From contig JASHPU010000150.1 in NCBI GenBank assembly GCA_030037885.1, positions 1-33,955 on the forward strand: DNA of 33,955 nt. Direction: 5' to 3'. Position 1 is the first letter of the stretch; every line of letters begins with the position of its first letter. The notes below the pieces were generated by a model. That model had not been told where the DNA came from. It saw only the letters and a list, made by a program, of their open reading frames with translations, and did not search any database. The translations under genes and the position numbers were made by a program. The DNA comes from Xanthobacteraceae bacterium. GTDB lineage: Bacteria; Pseudomonadota; Alphaproteobacteria; Rhizobiales; Xanthobacteraceae. This document shows, one piece after another, positions 15,525-23,254 of the stretch.

Positions 15525-15895
15525 ACTCAATTACAGCATGGGCGCTTGTTGCAAGGCAGCAATTTCCGAGCGGCAAGCGTCACGGTGGGTCAATCGCAAC
15601 ACACGTCCACCGCATTAGGTCTGTTGTACTCCGAAAGCCGACATGACACGCCGGTCCCAGGTGGCCGATTTTGGCGCCCCGTGCTGCGGGGTGTTGCCAG
15701 AAGCGTCAGCTCGTGGCCCATCTTTCAACCTCCCTGCTTGCCGGGAGAGGGTCGGGTTAGTGGTGCAGTTCCGCCGATGCCCGCTCGACTGAAGCTATTT
15801 AGATGATCCGCCGATCGGCAGCGCGCGCACGCGTATTCGCGTTTGCTCGAACACGACGACACTGCCTCGGCGCTGCGCGCCAGCGCGAACGAGAA
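15525..15895. other. Intergenic region at the right edge of the low-GC island
   Basis: 371 bases without a supported gene. It contains the fourth copy of the GC-rich repeat (15729-15756) and a small CCCCG/CGGGG hairpin near 15675-15695. Base composition returns to the GC-rich norm after about 15650. It lies downstream of the UbiD gene and upstream of the small membrane protein cassette, whose promoter should be in its left part. Confidence 0.4.
15729..15756. repeat. GC-rich dispersed repeat, copy 4
   Basis: CCTCCCTGCTTGCCGGGAGA followed by GGGTCGGG. It has the same pyrimidine arm, GCTTGC centre and purine arm as the copies at 7, 11437 and 12518. Confidence 0.6.
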
Positions 15896-17494
15896 TTACC
15901 GCCCCGTCCGCGCCAGCGAGTGCACCCAGCCGGCCATGCGCTTCTTGGCGTTGGCGATGTCGTCCTTGGAGAAAAAGTCCTCGGGCTTGACCTTGTCGAC
16001 CGGATAGACCGGGCGAAGGAAATCGCTCTCGTACGCAAACGGAACAGTGGCGTCGATGCCCATGCCGCCTTCGAACCGGGTGTTCGACGCGGTCCATTGC
16101 CGCTCGCCCGCGGTCATGCGCTCGGCCGGCATGAAGGTTTGGCCGCGGCCGCCGGGGATCGGGTTCAAGATGTCGGTCCGCGGGTTCACCCGCGTGGTCA
16201 GGCACCACATGACGTCGTCCATCGAATAGGGATCGACATCCTCCGAGACCGCGATGGCGAGCCGCATGCCCTGCGAGCACGACAGGATCGCGGCCATAAA
16301 GTTGCGCTGCCAGCCTTCGTCGATCTGGTGGCGCTTCTTGACCTGGATGATGCAGCCGCCCCAATCGGTCATGCAGTACGGGATCACCACGTTCTGCACG
16401 ATGCCGGGCTGCAGCCGGTTGCACAGCTCGTAGATCGCCGCCTCGCGCACCGTGGTGTCGATGTTGTGGTCGTCGAGCATGTGGACGCCGAGCGCGAAGA
16501 TGATCGGCTTTTCCTCCGGCTTGCGCATGGTGACGGCGGTGACGTGAAAGGTCGGCGCCTTGTAGGACTTGCCCATGTAGCCGGCCCATTCCGGATGGAA
16601 GTGGTAGCGGCCCTGCACGCCGGCGTCCTCGGCCTCCTTGGTCTCGAAGCGGCGGTCGCGCGGATTGACGTAGCCTTCCAGCACCATTTCGCAGTCGGCG
16701 AGCGCCATGGCGTTCACGGTGCGCGCCTTGACCAGGCGGATCGGCGCGCCCTGCACCGCCGACGCGATGCCGATCTCGTCGCAGCCCATCGGCAGCACGG
16801 CGTAATCGAAGCCGGCGCCGGCCAAGAGCGTGCAGGCCGGCGGCACGCCGAAGCACACGGTGATCGGCACCGGCTCGTTCTCTTTGTAATACTTGTTGAC
16901 CACCTGCCACATGTGCGAGCCGGGCGAGATCTGGAACGTCCCGACATTGCCCCAGCGGAAGTTCATGCGGTTGTAGCCGAGGTCGGAGCCGCCATCGAAT
17001 TGCGGGCCGGTGACGCAACGGATGCCCGAGCCGACGGTCAGCTCCGGCTCGTAGGTGGTGTGGCGGATCGGCACCAGCCATGTGTTGACGTCGTCCGGCT
17101 TCTCGACGACGTATTCCTGGCACGGCGCCTCATCCTGCAAAATCTCGACCGGCTCGAGCGGATGCGACAGCGCGTGCGCGAGTTTTTTCACCCGGTCGGC
17201 GTCGCTCGACCAGCCGAACATGCGGTTGATCACCGCCATGTCGCCGAACAGGTTGGTGATGACGCGATGGTTCGGCTTGCCCTTGACGTTGTTGAACAGC
17301 ACCGGGCAGCCGCCGTCCATGTGCTTCTGCAGCCCGGTGATCTGCAGGTCCGGATCGACCACCTTGTCGGTCTCGATCAGCTCGCCGTTTGAGCGCAGCC
17401 ATTGCAAGGTCGAGCGCAGGTCGAAGGCCTGGTTCGGCGTCGCGGCATCTTGTTGTTGCTTGCGGACCGGCTGTTGCACTGTCGACGTTCCCAT
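15896..17494 (-). CDS. UbiD family decarboxylase
   Basis: A 532-aa protein of the prenylated-FMN-dependent UbiD (de)carboxylase family, which decarboxylates aromatic and unsaturated acids in the cytoplasm. Family stretches seen include FDLRSTLQWLRSNGELI at the N-terminus, GCPVLFNNVKG, NRMNFRWGNVGTFQISPGSH (flavin and substrate region), PPACTLLAGAG, AMALADCEMVLEGYV and, near the C-terminus, PIPGGRGQTFMP. Length is slightly above the usual ~490-500 residues. The ATG of MGTSTVQQ is preferred; the frame extends 31 codons upstream without a clear signal. No UbiX-type prenyltransferase is in the window. It could feed a catechol or hydroxyquinol to the intradiol dioxygenase at 8939, but it lies 6 kb away on the other strand, so the link is only suggestive. 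Confidence 0.85.
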   Translation of the reverse strand: MGTSTVQQPVRKQQQDAATPNQAFDLRSTLQWLRSNGELIETDKVVDPDLQITGLQKHMDGGCPVLFNNVKGKPNHRVITNLFGDMAVINRMFGWSSDADRVKKLAHALSHPLEPVEILQDEAPCQEYVVEKPDDVNTWLVPIRHTTYEPELTVGSGIRCVTGPQFDGGSDLGYNRMNFRWGNVGTFQISPGSHMWQVVNKYYKENEPVPITVCFGVPPACTLLAGAGFDYAVLPMGCDEIGIASAVQGAPIRLVKARTVNAMALADCEMVLEGYVNPRDRRFETKEAEDAGVQGRYHFHPEWAGYMGKSYKAPTFHVTAVTMRKPEEKPIIFALGVHMLDDHNIDTTVREAAIYELCNRLQPGIVQNVVIPYCMTDWGGCIIQVKKRHQIDEGWQRNFMAAILSCSQGMRLAIAVSEDVDPYSMDDVMWCLTTRVNPRTDILNPIPGGRGQTFMPAERMTAGERQWTASNTRFEGGMGIDATVPFAYESDFLRPVYPVDKVKPEDFFSKDDIANAKKRMAGWVHSLARTGR

Positions 17495-17618
17495 CGCATA
17501 GATTTCCAAGCAATTATCCGCCCGCTGAACTGGCGCTGTCAACGCCGATGCCGGCACGGCAATTCTCATGGCAATGCTTGCAATCATCCGATGATGATTT
17601 TAGGTCGATCTACTTGCT

Positions 17619-17721
17619 CGTCATTGCGAGCGAAGCGGAGCTTGTCATCGGGCCGGCCACTTCGGGCCGGACCCGTTGGCTCCTCGCAATGACGACATAC
17701 TGAATCAACTTAGCTTCATCA
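17619..17721. repeat. Dispersed palindromic element, copy A
   Basis: Terminal inverted arms GTCATTGCGAG and CTCGCAATGAC enclose GGAGCTTGTCATCGGGCCGG, then GGCCGGACCCGTTGG. Bases 17637-17721 match 33608-33692 in inverted orientation at 82 of 85 positions, including a 21-base flank beyond the palindrome. A more distant relative lies within 1877-2020. Confidence 0.9.
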
Positions 17722-17730
17722 GGCGCTGGC

Positions 17731-18561
17731 TCACAAGCCGAGGTAAGCCGCTAAATCTCTGATCGGCCGGTCGAGATGCAGCGCGCGCAAGCCGCCGGCA
17801 ATGGCGCCGCGCAGCGGGCGCGGAATGAAGGCGAGCGTCGGCGCGAGACCGGCCTGCCGGGTGGCGGCCCATGCGGCCGCCGCGTCGTAGGTCACCCGAT
17901 GCACCGTGACGCTGCGCTGCGCCAGATCGAGGATCATGTAACTCGCCCGCTTGTCCTTGCTGCGCGGCTGTCCGACGCTACCAGGATTGATCAGATAGTA
18001 AGCGTCGCCGTGCAGCTTGATCGTTTGCTCGCGCCGCGGCGCGGGCCCGCCGCCACCGCCGCGAAATTCGTAGATGCCCACCTGATGCGTATGGCCGAAC
18101 GCGCCGATGTGCGCTTGCGACGGGTCGGCGATCAGCGCGTGAAAACTTTGCAGCCGCCGCTCATCACTGTCGAGGCGCACGGTCGCGCATTCGCTCTGCG
18201 GGTGCAGCGCGCCGTGCACGGCGACGAGCCCGCCCTCGACATGGGCCTTCAGCGGCAGGCCGGCCAGGAATAGAAGATCATCCCAGGACAGATGGCGGTG
18301 CGTCCACGCAATGGCGCGCGCGGCAGTCGCGGGAAAATTTTTGGTCGGCATGCGGCCGCAGACCGCGAGATCGTGATTGCCGGCGACGCACAGCGCATTC
18401 GCCGCGCGGATGAGGGCGATACACTCGGCCGGCTTGGCGTTATAGCCGACGATATCGCCAAGGCAGACGATGCGGTCCACGCCGCGCGCGGCGATGTCGG
18501 CGAGCGTCGCCTGCAATGCCTCGAGATTGGCGTGGACGTCGGAAATGAGCGCGAGCCTCAC
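17731..18561 (-). CDS. Metallophosphoesterase (calcineurin-like, YfcE/MJ0936 type)
   Basis: A 276-aa two-metal phosphoesterase. All family blocks are present in order: Asp8 and His10 (SDVHAN), Asp36 (LGDIVGY), Asn62-His63-Asp64 (GNHD), His116 (AVHGA), and His157-Thr-His159 (GHTH), then INPGSVGQPR near the C-terminus. There is no signal peptide, so it acts in the cytoplasm. Its ATG overlaps the stop of the upstream acyltransferase/ATP-grasp gene by 4 bases (ATGA), so the two are translationally coupled and may act in one pathway. Relatives hydrolyse phosphodiesters or small phosphorylated metabolites; the substrate is not evident. Confidence 0.88.
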   Translation of the reverse strand: MRLALISDVHANLEALQATLADIAARGVDRIVCLGDIVGYNAKPAECIALIRAANALCVAGNHDLAVCGRMPTKNFPATAARAIAWTHRHLSWDDLLFLAGLPLKAHVEGGLVAVHGALHPQSECATVRLDSDERRLQSFHALIADPSQAHIGAFGHTHQVGIYEFRGGGGGPAPRREQTIKLHGDAYYLINPGSVGQPRSKDKRASYMILDLAQRSVTVHRVTYDAAAAWAATRQAGLAPTLAFIPRPLRGAIAGGLRALHLDRPIRDLAAYLGL

Positions 18562-21011
18562 GGCGCGCTCCAGTCCGGTTCATCTGCCGGCGCCGCAATG
18601 CGTCGGCCGAGCAAGCGGCGCAGTGTCGCGCGCGCAAGCGGCAGCGGATCGTCCCACGACAAGCTCGATTTGGCCTCGCAGCGCCAAGTCCACATGAGCC
18701 AATCGGCGAGCGGCACGCCCATGGCGCGGGCGGCGGGAAAGTCCTTCCAGGCGCGGCACCAGCGTACCCCGGGTCGCGCCGGTCGAATTGGCGGCCGCGG
18801 TGTTGCGGTCAGATCGGCATAGACGAGTGCCGGAACGTTGAGCCCGGCGAGTGCGGCCGGATGATGCCACAGCGTGAAGCGCGGGTTGATCTCCAACAGG
18901 TGCAGCGTGCCCGCGGCGTCGCGCTTGAAATCGAACTTGGCGACGCCGGTGAGCCCGAGGCGTTCGGCGATGGCGCGGCCTTGTCGGCGCACGGCGTCGT
19001 CGTCGGTAATCTCGAGCGCCGTGGTGTGGCCGAAGGCCGGCGGCCAGGTGCGAATCTTTCGGCCGGTGAATTCGGCGGTGATGCTGCCGCCTTGATCGAC
19101 GTAACAATGATAGCTTTCGATTTGCGTCTCGGCGCCTGGGATCAGCTGTTGCGCAAGAAGCTCGACGTCGAGCGCGACGAGCTGCGGCCATAGCGCGCGC
19201 AGCGCCTGCGGGCTCTCGGCCGCAAACGCCTTATGCAAGCCGGCATTGTCGTTCCAGCGCGCCAGCCGCGTCAGCGGTTTGAGAATGATCGGGAACCGCA
19301 GCTCCAGCTTATCGGGATCCTGTGCCGCCGGATGGAAACGGTGCGCCGGCGGCACCGGCAGGCCGCAGCGCTCGGCCAATGCCTGAAAGCGCGCCTTGTC
19401 GACCAAATTCTCGACGAGTTCGGCATCGGCGATGACGAAGCGGAACGCCGGCGCCAATCGGTCGCGGTACCGCGAGATCATCAAGAGCTGCGGGTCTTCC
19501 TCGTAGAACAAGACCGGCGGAGCCGGCTGCGCTCGCGCAAAGGCCACGAGCTTGTCTAGAAGTCCTTCGACGTTTTCGGAAAATTCGGGCCATGGCAGGC
19601 GCGCTTGCGCATGGCGCGAATAAAGCGCCGGCGAACCGGCGCGAGCGACGACCGCGCAACCGATGCCGGCCGCCGCGATCGGGCGCAGCAGGTCCATGTC
19701 GCCCATGACGCAGGCGAGCGGCGGCACGCTCGCCGGCGCCAACGGCGACGTGCCATGCACGAGCGGCCCGAGCCGGGCCCGCGCATGCGACACCATTCGC
19801 CATGCCCACGGCGTTTGTTTGATGAAGCGCTTGAGTGGGCGCAGCAGCGCTGCGCGACAGAATGCCGGCCAGCCGCGGTACGTTGCGACGGTGCGATAAT
19901 CCCACAGCGTGATGGCGCTGTCGGACCATTCGCGCTTATACGGCTCGTCGCCTATGGTGAAATCGAAGCGCCGCAAGCCGCGGCCGATGGCATGGGCGAG
20001 CAGCTCGCGCAGATGCAGCGCACCGGGTCCGTAACGCGAGAGCTCGCCGTCGTCGTAGCTGGCGAGCATGTGATAATAGGCGCCGCCGAACGTAAGGCCG
20101 AGATTGGCCGCCGCGCAGTGCTCGCCGATCTGAACGCGGCTGACGTGGACGAGATCGCGCGTCGCCGGATTGCGAGCGACGTCGAGGAAAAATTCGCGCC
20201 AGCCCGGCCGCGCAAACATGTCGGCAATGCCCCTGTGCGCAAACTGCCGGCTCTTCTGCTGCATCAGGATTTGCAGCGTGTGCGTAACGGCCGCCGCATC
20301 CGTGTCGGTGACGAAGTCGATGGCGCCGAACTCCGACAAATGCTTGCGCTTGGTGCGGTCGCGCCGCCGCGTCGCCGACGAACGCTTGTCGGCGTAAAAT
20401 TGCTTCCAGTCGCTGCCCAGCTCGGTCGCATAAGCACCGCTTGGATTGGCCGCCGTCGCGAGTTGGCAGAACGGATTGAGCGCGGCGCCGACCTGCGGCG
20501 GCATCTTTTCCAGTTCGATCCAATCGTAGCGCAACGCCGCTTCACGCTGGATGCGCGCCCGCAGCTCGCGCCATGCGGCAAGAAAGCTTTCGGCGGTCAC
20601 TGCTTGCGAGAAATTCCTGGCGAGAAGCGGCGCGTTGTAGTCGTTCAGGTCCTGACCGAGCCAGCATAGCCGTCGTGATGCGTATGAAGGCTCGACTGCA
20701 AGCGGCAGCAAGAATGCCGGCTCACCGTCGGCAAACGCCGCAACCGCGATGACCGGACGCGCGCGGTCGCGCACGCCGATGTGGCGTTGCCATGCGGCAA
20801 GCCATTCGAAGCTCTGATACGGCGTGCAATCGGCCACACGCTCGAAACTGCGCCATAGCGTTTCGACGGAGTCGAACCCGTCATGGATCGACAGATCGAG
20901 CGGCGCCGGCGCGTTGCGCGCCAGATCCGTGCGACGTGCGGCCGCATCGGCGCCGGCGTCGAACGCCAGAGCCGCGTTCCGCGGGGCCGTCAATGGTGTG
21001 GCGCCGGTCAC
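18558..21011 (-). CDS. Fusion protein: FemAB/CelD-like acyltransferase plus ATP-grasp ligase
   Basis: An 817-aa protein with two enzymatic halves. Residues ~40-400 form a GNAT domain of the BioF2/CelD (Acetyltransf_6, FemAB-like) type: SIHDGFDSVETLWRSFE, PYQSFEWLAAW, the basic RRRDRTKRKHL, and AAANLGLTFGGAYYHML leading to FDFTIGDEPYKREW. Residues ~430-750 form an ATP-grasp domain: KARFQALAERCGLPVPP (the start of the ATP-binding fold), FPIILKPLTR (ATP-binding lysine), AKFDFKRDAAGTLHLLEINPR with the Mg-binding Glu707 and Asn709. The start is a GTG. ATP-grasp ligases join a carboxylate to an amine, and FemAB/CelD proteins transfer acyl or aminoacyl groups in envelope or polysaccharide synthesis. 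A role in modifying a surface polymer or a small peptide-like metabolite is a guess. A metallophosphoesterase follows with a 4-base overlap. Confidence 0.82.
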   Translation of the reverse strand: MTGATPLTAPRNAALAFDAGADAAARRTDLARNAPAPLDLSIHDGFDSVETLWRSFERVADCTPYQSFEWLAAWQRHIGVRDRARPVIAVAAFADGEPAFLLPLAVEPSYASRRLCWLGQDLNDYNAPLLARNFSQAVTAESFLAAWRELRARIQREAALRYDWIELEKMPPQVGAALNPFCQLATAANPSGAYATELGSDWKQFYADKRSSATRRRDRTKRKHLSEFGAIDFVTDTDAAAVTHTLQILMQQKSRQFAHRGIADMFARPGWREFFLDVARNPATRDLVHVSRVQIGEHCAAANLGLTFGGAYYHMLASYDDGELSRYGPGALHLRELLAHAIGRGLRRFDFTIGDEPYKREWSDSAITLWDYRTVATYRGWPAFCRAALLRPLKRFIKQTPWAWRMVSHARARLGPLVHGTSPLAPASVPPLACVMGDMDLLRPIAAAGIGCAVVARAGSPALYSRHAQARLPWPEFSENVEGLLDKLVAFARAQPAPPVLFYEEDPQLLMISRYRDRLAPAFRFVIADAELVENLVDKARFQALAERCGLPVPPAHRFHPAAQDPDKLELRFPIILKPLTRLARWNDNAGLHKAFAAESPQALRALWPQLVALDVELLAQQLIPGAETQIESYHCYVDQGGSITAEFTGRKIRTWPPAFGHTTALEITDDDAVRRQGRAIAERLGLTGVAKFDFKRDAAGTLHLLEINPRFTLWHHPAALAGLNVPALVYADLTATPRPPIRPARPGVRWCRAWKDFPAARAMGVPLADWLMWTWRCEAKSSLSWDDPLPLARATLRRLLGRRIAAPADEPDWSAP

Positions 21012-21287
21012 GCAATCCGCTGCAATGGATCATGTCCAAACCGACGTGATAGGAGATAATCGCTAAGAGGGGATGCTTGGCCGCGGCGGGCTTTGCCATA
21101 AGGTTAAATTTTGCTGAATAAAAACATTACTCTTTTGTAAAGCGGCACGGAGCCGTTCCCGCACGCCGTGCTCTTCGGGCAACAGCGCTTACGTCTTTTC
21201 CACAAATGGAACTTTGTTCCACACCCGCAGCTTGCCGACTCTTCTTGATTCGCCATACTGCCAAATGGGGAAAAGGGGAGGGGCACG

Positions 21288-22184
21288 ATGCGGCCCGTGC
21301 GCGCGGTCGGCGGCTCGGCATGGAGCGGCGTGGCTATCATCTTGTCCATCGGCGCCACGCTCGCGGCACCAAACACCACGATCAGCGCACTCGACAAGTC
21401 CGGCGCGCTCGACAGCAGCGACCAATGCGCGGCGCAGCCGAGCTGTATCGAGGGCTATCTGTGGTCGGTGTACGCGCGCACGCCGAAAATCGACACCGTC
21501 AAGGTGCCTGAACTGCGCAAAGTGAAGATCAAGCGCAAAGGAAAAGTCAGGATCGTTAGCAAAACTTTCACGACGTACGTCACCGAAGATTTTGCCTGGA
21601 AAGATCCGGCAGCCGCGGCGCACGCCGGCATGGCGATGATCGATTACGTGATCGGCGGCATGGACCGCGCGTTCCGGCTGACGCTTTATCACGCGCTGCG
21701 CGCCATGGACGCCGCGGGCCTCGAACCCGGCATCACCAGCGCGTTCCGCGACGACTATCGGCAGACGCTCGCCGCGGGTCAAAAGGCGCGGGCCGACAAT
21801 TCGTATCACGGCGGCAGCCGCCACGGCGGTTACGGCCACGGCCTTGCGGTCGATCTGGTCAGCATCAAAGGCGAAACGCGCGCCGAACGCTGGGCGTCAA
21901 GCGAACAATTGTGGAAGTGGATCGACGTGCACGGCAAGGATTTCGGCATCGGCCGGCCCTACCTCGATCGCGACGCGCCCCATGTCGGGCCGATCGATGG
22001 CAAGGAATATATGTCCCACCGCGGCGGAGCGAACACCCAGCAAGCCGCGCTGAACAAACAACGCCATATTGCGCTGAGCAAAAAACGCCACCGCCTCGCG
22101 CACCACAACGGCCACGGCCTCGCTTGGCACAAGCACCATCATTTCGCCTTGCACAAAAGTCGCCACGAAGGCAAACGAGCCTAA
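21288..22184 (+). CDS. Exported M15-like peptidase family protein with His-rich C-terminus
   Basis: A 298-aa protein. A hydrophobic signal segment spans about residues 10-27. Residues ~110-250 resemble the VanY/M15 D,D-peptidase fold: TSAFRDDYRQT, then SYHGGSRHGGYGHGLAVDL (a possible variant of the zinc motif SxHxxGxAxD) and DAPHVGP for the third ligand. The histidine spacing in the central motif is not the canonical one, so catalytic activity is uncertain. The last ~50 residues are rich in His, Lys and Arg (HHNGHGLAWHKHHHFALHK). GGGGAGG precedes the ATG. It would act on peptidoglycan peptides in the periplasm if active. It stands alone, divergent from the fusion gene at 21011. Confidence 0.65.
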   Translation: MRPVRAVGGSAWSGVAIILSIGATLAAPNTTISALDKSGALDSSDQCAAQPSCIEGYLWSVYARTPKIDTVKVPELRKVKIKRKGKVRIVSKTFTTYVTEDFAWKDPAAAAHAGMAMIDYVIGGMDRAFRLTLYHALRAMDAAGLEPGITSAFRDDYRQTLAAGQKARADNSYHGGSRHGGYGHGLAVDLVSIKGETRAERWASSEQLWKWIDVHGKDFGIGRPYLDRDAPHVGPIDGKEYMSHRGGANTQQAALNKQRHIALSKKRHRLAHHNGHGLAWHKHHHFALHKSRHEGKRA

Positions 22185-22249
22185 ACGGCGGGATACGGCA
22201 GGGCCCGAATTGGCGCTGGCTGAACTCTCATGCGCGGAATGAATAGCGC

Positions 22250-22326
22250 TGGTACAGCTGGGTAGATTCGAACTACCGACCTCCTGATCCACAGTCAGGC
22301 GCTCTAACCAACTGAGCTACAGCTGC
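22250..22326 (-). tRNA. tRNA-His(GTG)
   Basis: A full cloverleaf with encoded CCA. The acceptor arms GCAGCTG and CAGCTGT pair with a G1:U72 wobble; the D arm is GCTC/GAGC; the anticodon stem CCTGA/TCAGG encloses CTGTGGA, with anticodon GTG at 22292-22290; the T arm is GGTAG-TTCGAAT-CTACC. The discriminator base is A73 and the base before position 1 is T, so the G-1 found in most tRNA-His is not encoded. A73 with no G-1 is known for a group of alphaproteobacteria with a matching HisRS. Confidence 0.97.
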
Positions 22327-22418
22327 ACGGCTTCCGCGCGGCGGAAACGCCCGCAACCTATGAGCAGGGCTCGGCTTTGGCAAGACGGCCCGCCGTCGTG
22401 CTGCGCCGGTCAAACAGC

Positions 22419-22444
22419 AAAAGCCCGGGTCGGGCCCGGGCTTT
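22419..22444 (-). terminator. Intrinsic terminator of the first phasin gene
   Basis: AAAGCCCGGG and CCCGGGCTTT pair perfectly over 10 bases around a 5-base loop. Read on the minus strand the hairpin ends in CTTTT. It lies 28 bases beyond the phasin stop codon, between that gene and tRNA-His. Confidence 0.75.
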
Positions 22445-22471
22445 CCCCTCGTTGCGCGCAGATCGGCCGCG

Positions 22472-22969
22472 TCAGGCGACCTTGCTGAACGCCTTGTTGA
22501 CGCCGTTCTTGATCGGCTCGGCCGTCTCGGTCGCGACCCTCTGGGCCAGCGTGCTCAATTCCTTGCTCTGCTGGGCGAAGGCCTCGAACTGCTTGCGCGC
22601 ATGCGCGCTCGACAGCTCGATCACTTCCGACAACGTCTTCGCGGTGATCAGCTCGCCGGCAAAGTCGAATGCCGCATTGGTGTTGGTGCGCGCCGCCTCG
22701 ATCGCCTTCAGGCCGTAATCGGACGCGCCCCTGGTGGCGGTCGAATAAGTGGTTTCCAGCACGTCGGTAGCCTCCTCGGCGACCGCCTTCATCTTCTCGT
22801 AGGTGTCCTTGGCCTGGGCGACGCCGCGCTCGGCAAGTTCGCGGAACGCTGCGGGCATCTCGACCTTCGGAATCTCGAATTTCGGAATTTCGAACTTGGG
22901 CATCTCGAACGCGCTTGTTGCGGGCTTGCTCTTCGACTTGGGGGGAGTTGCAGTTGTGGCTTCCGCCAT
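22472..22969 (-). CDS. Phasin family protein (first copy)
   Basis: A 165-aa, mostly helical Ala/Glu/Lys-rich protein of the phasin family, which coats polyhydroxyalkanoate granules. After a Lys/Pro-rich head, a short repeat KFEIPKFEIPKVEMP lies at about residues 20-36. The phasin helices then run from AAFRELAERGVAQAKDTYEKM to the end, including the typical DYGLKAIEAARTNTNAAFDF and KTLSEVIELSSAHARKQFEA. The ATG of MAEATTAT is preceded by AAGGA. The same strand carries a second phasin upstream with a long spacer holding candidate operators, so this gene probably has its own promoter. A perfect terminator follows. Confidence 0.88.
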   Translation of the reverse strand: MAEATTATPPKSKSKPATSAFEMPKFEIPKFEIPKVEMPAAFRELAERGVAQAKDTYEKMKAVAEEATDVLETTYSTATRGASDYGLKAIEAARTNTNAAFDFAGELITAKTLSEVIELSSAHARKQFEAFAQQSKELSTLAQRVATETAEPIKNGVNKAFSKVA

Positions 22970-23145
22970 GACAGGTGTCCTTAAGTTTGTCGTTGCTCTT
23001 GCTTTACCTTTGGGCTGTGCACTGGATTTTCGCTTGGCCTCACCGCCCGTCGCACGAGGCCGGCCGCATTGCGAAGCCCATTGCCGAACGCGCCATACTG
23101 CCAAGGCCTGGGCTTTCCTGTGGCACTGATATAGCACGAATTTGG

Positions 23146-23175
23146 TGCGATGCAATAGAAAAATATTGCGATGCA
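23146..23175 (-). promoter_or_regulatory. Candidate PhaR-type operator pair upstream of the first phasin
   Basis: TGCGATGCA occurs at 23146-23154 and again at 23167-23175, 21 bases apart, i.e. two helical turns on one DNA face. Each fits TGC-N3-GCA, the core of the site reported for the PHB-responsive repressor PhaR (CTGC-N3-GCAG type). They stand about 180-205 bases before the phasin start. Assignment is inference from motif and position. Confidence 0.4.
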
Positions 23176-23201
23176 CAAAAATGTCATAATGACTTGGCGC
23201 G

Positions 23202-23222
23202 GCTCGGCTTTTTTCGCCGAGC
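23202..23222 (-). terminator. Hairpin downstream of the second phasin gene
   Basis: GCTCGGC and GCCGAGC pair perfectly around a TTTTTTC loop, 33 bases past the stop of the phasin at 23255-23638. There is no U tract after the stem on the minus strand, so it may act as a 3'-end stabiliser rather than a classic terminator. Confidence 0.4.
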
Positions 23223-23254
23223 AGCCGACCCTCGGGAACCTCAGGGGGCAACGT

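Noticed and set aside
15803-17392. Plus-strand open frame of over 500 codons opposite the UbiD gene
   Set aside because: Shadow frame with His/Arg/Asp-rich composition and no recognisable domain; the UbiD reading is unambiguous.
22250-23254. tRNA-His as an integration site for a mobile element
   Set aside because: No integrase, no repeated tRNA 3' end and normal chromosomal genes on both sides.
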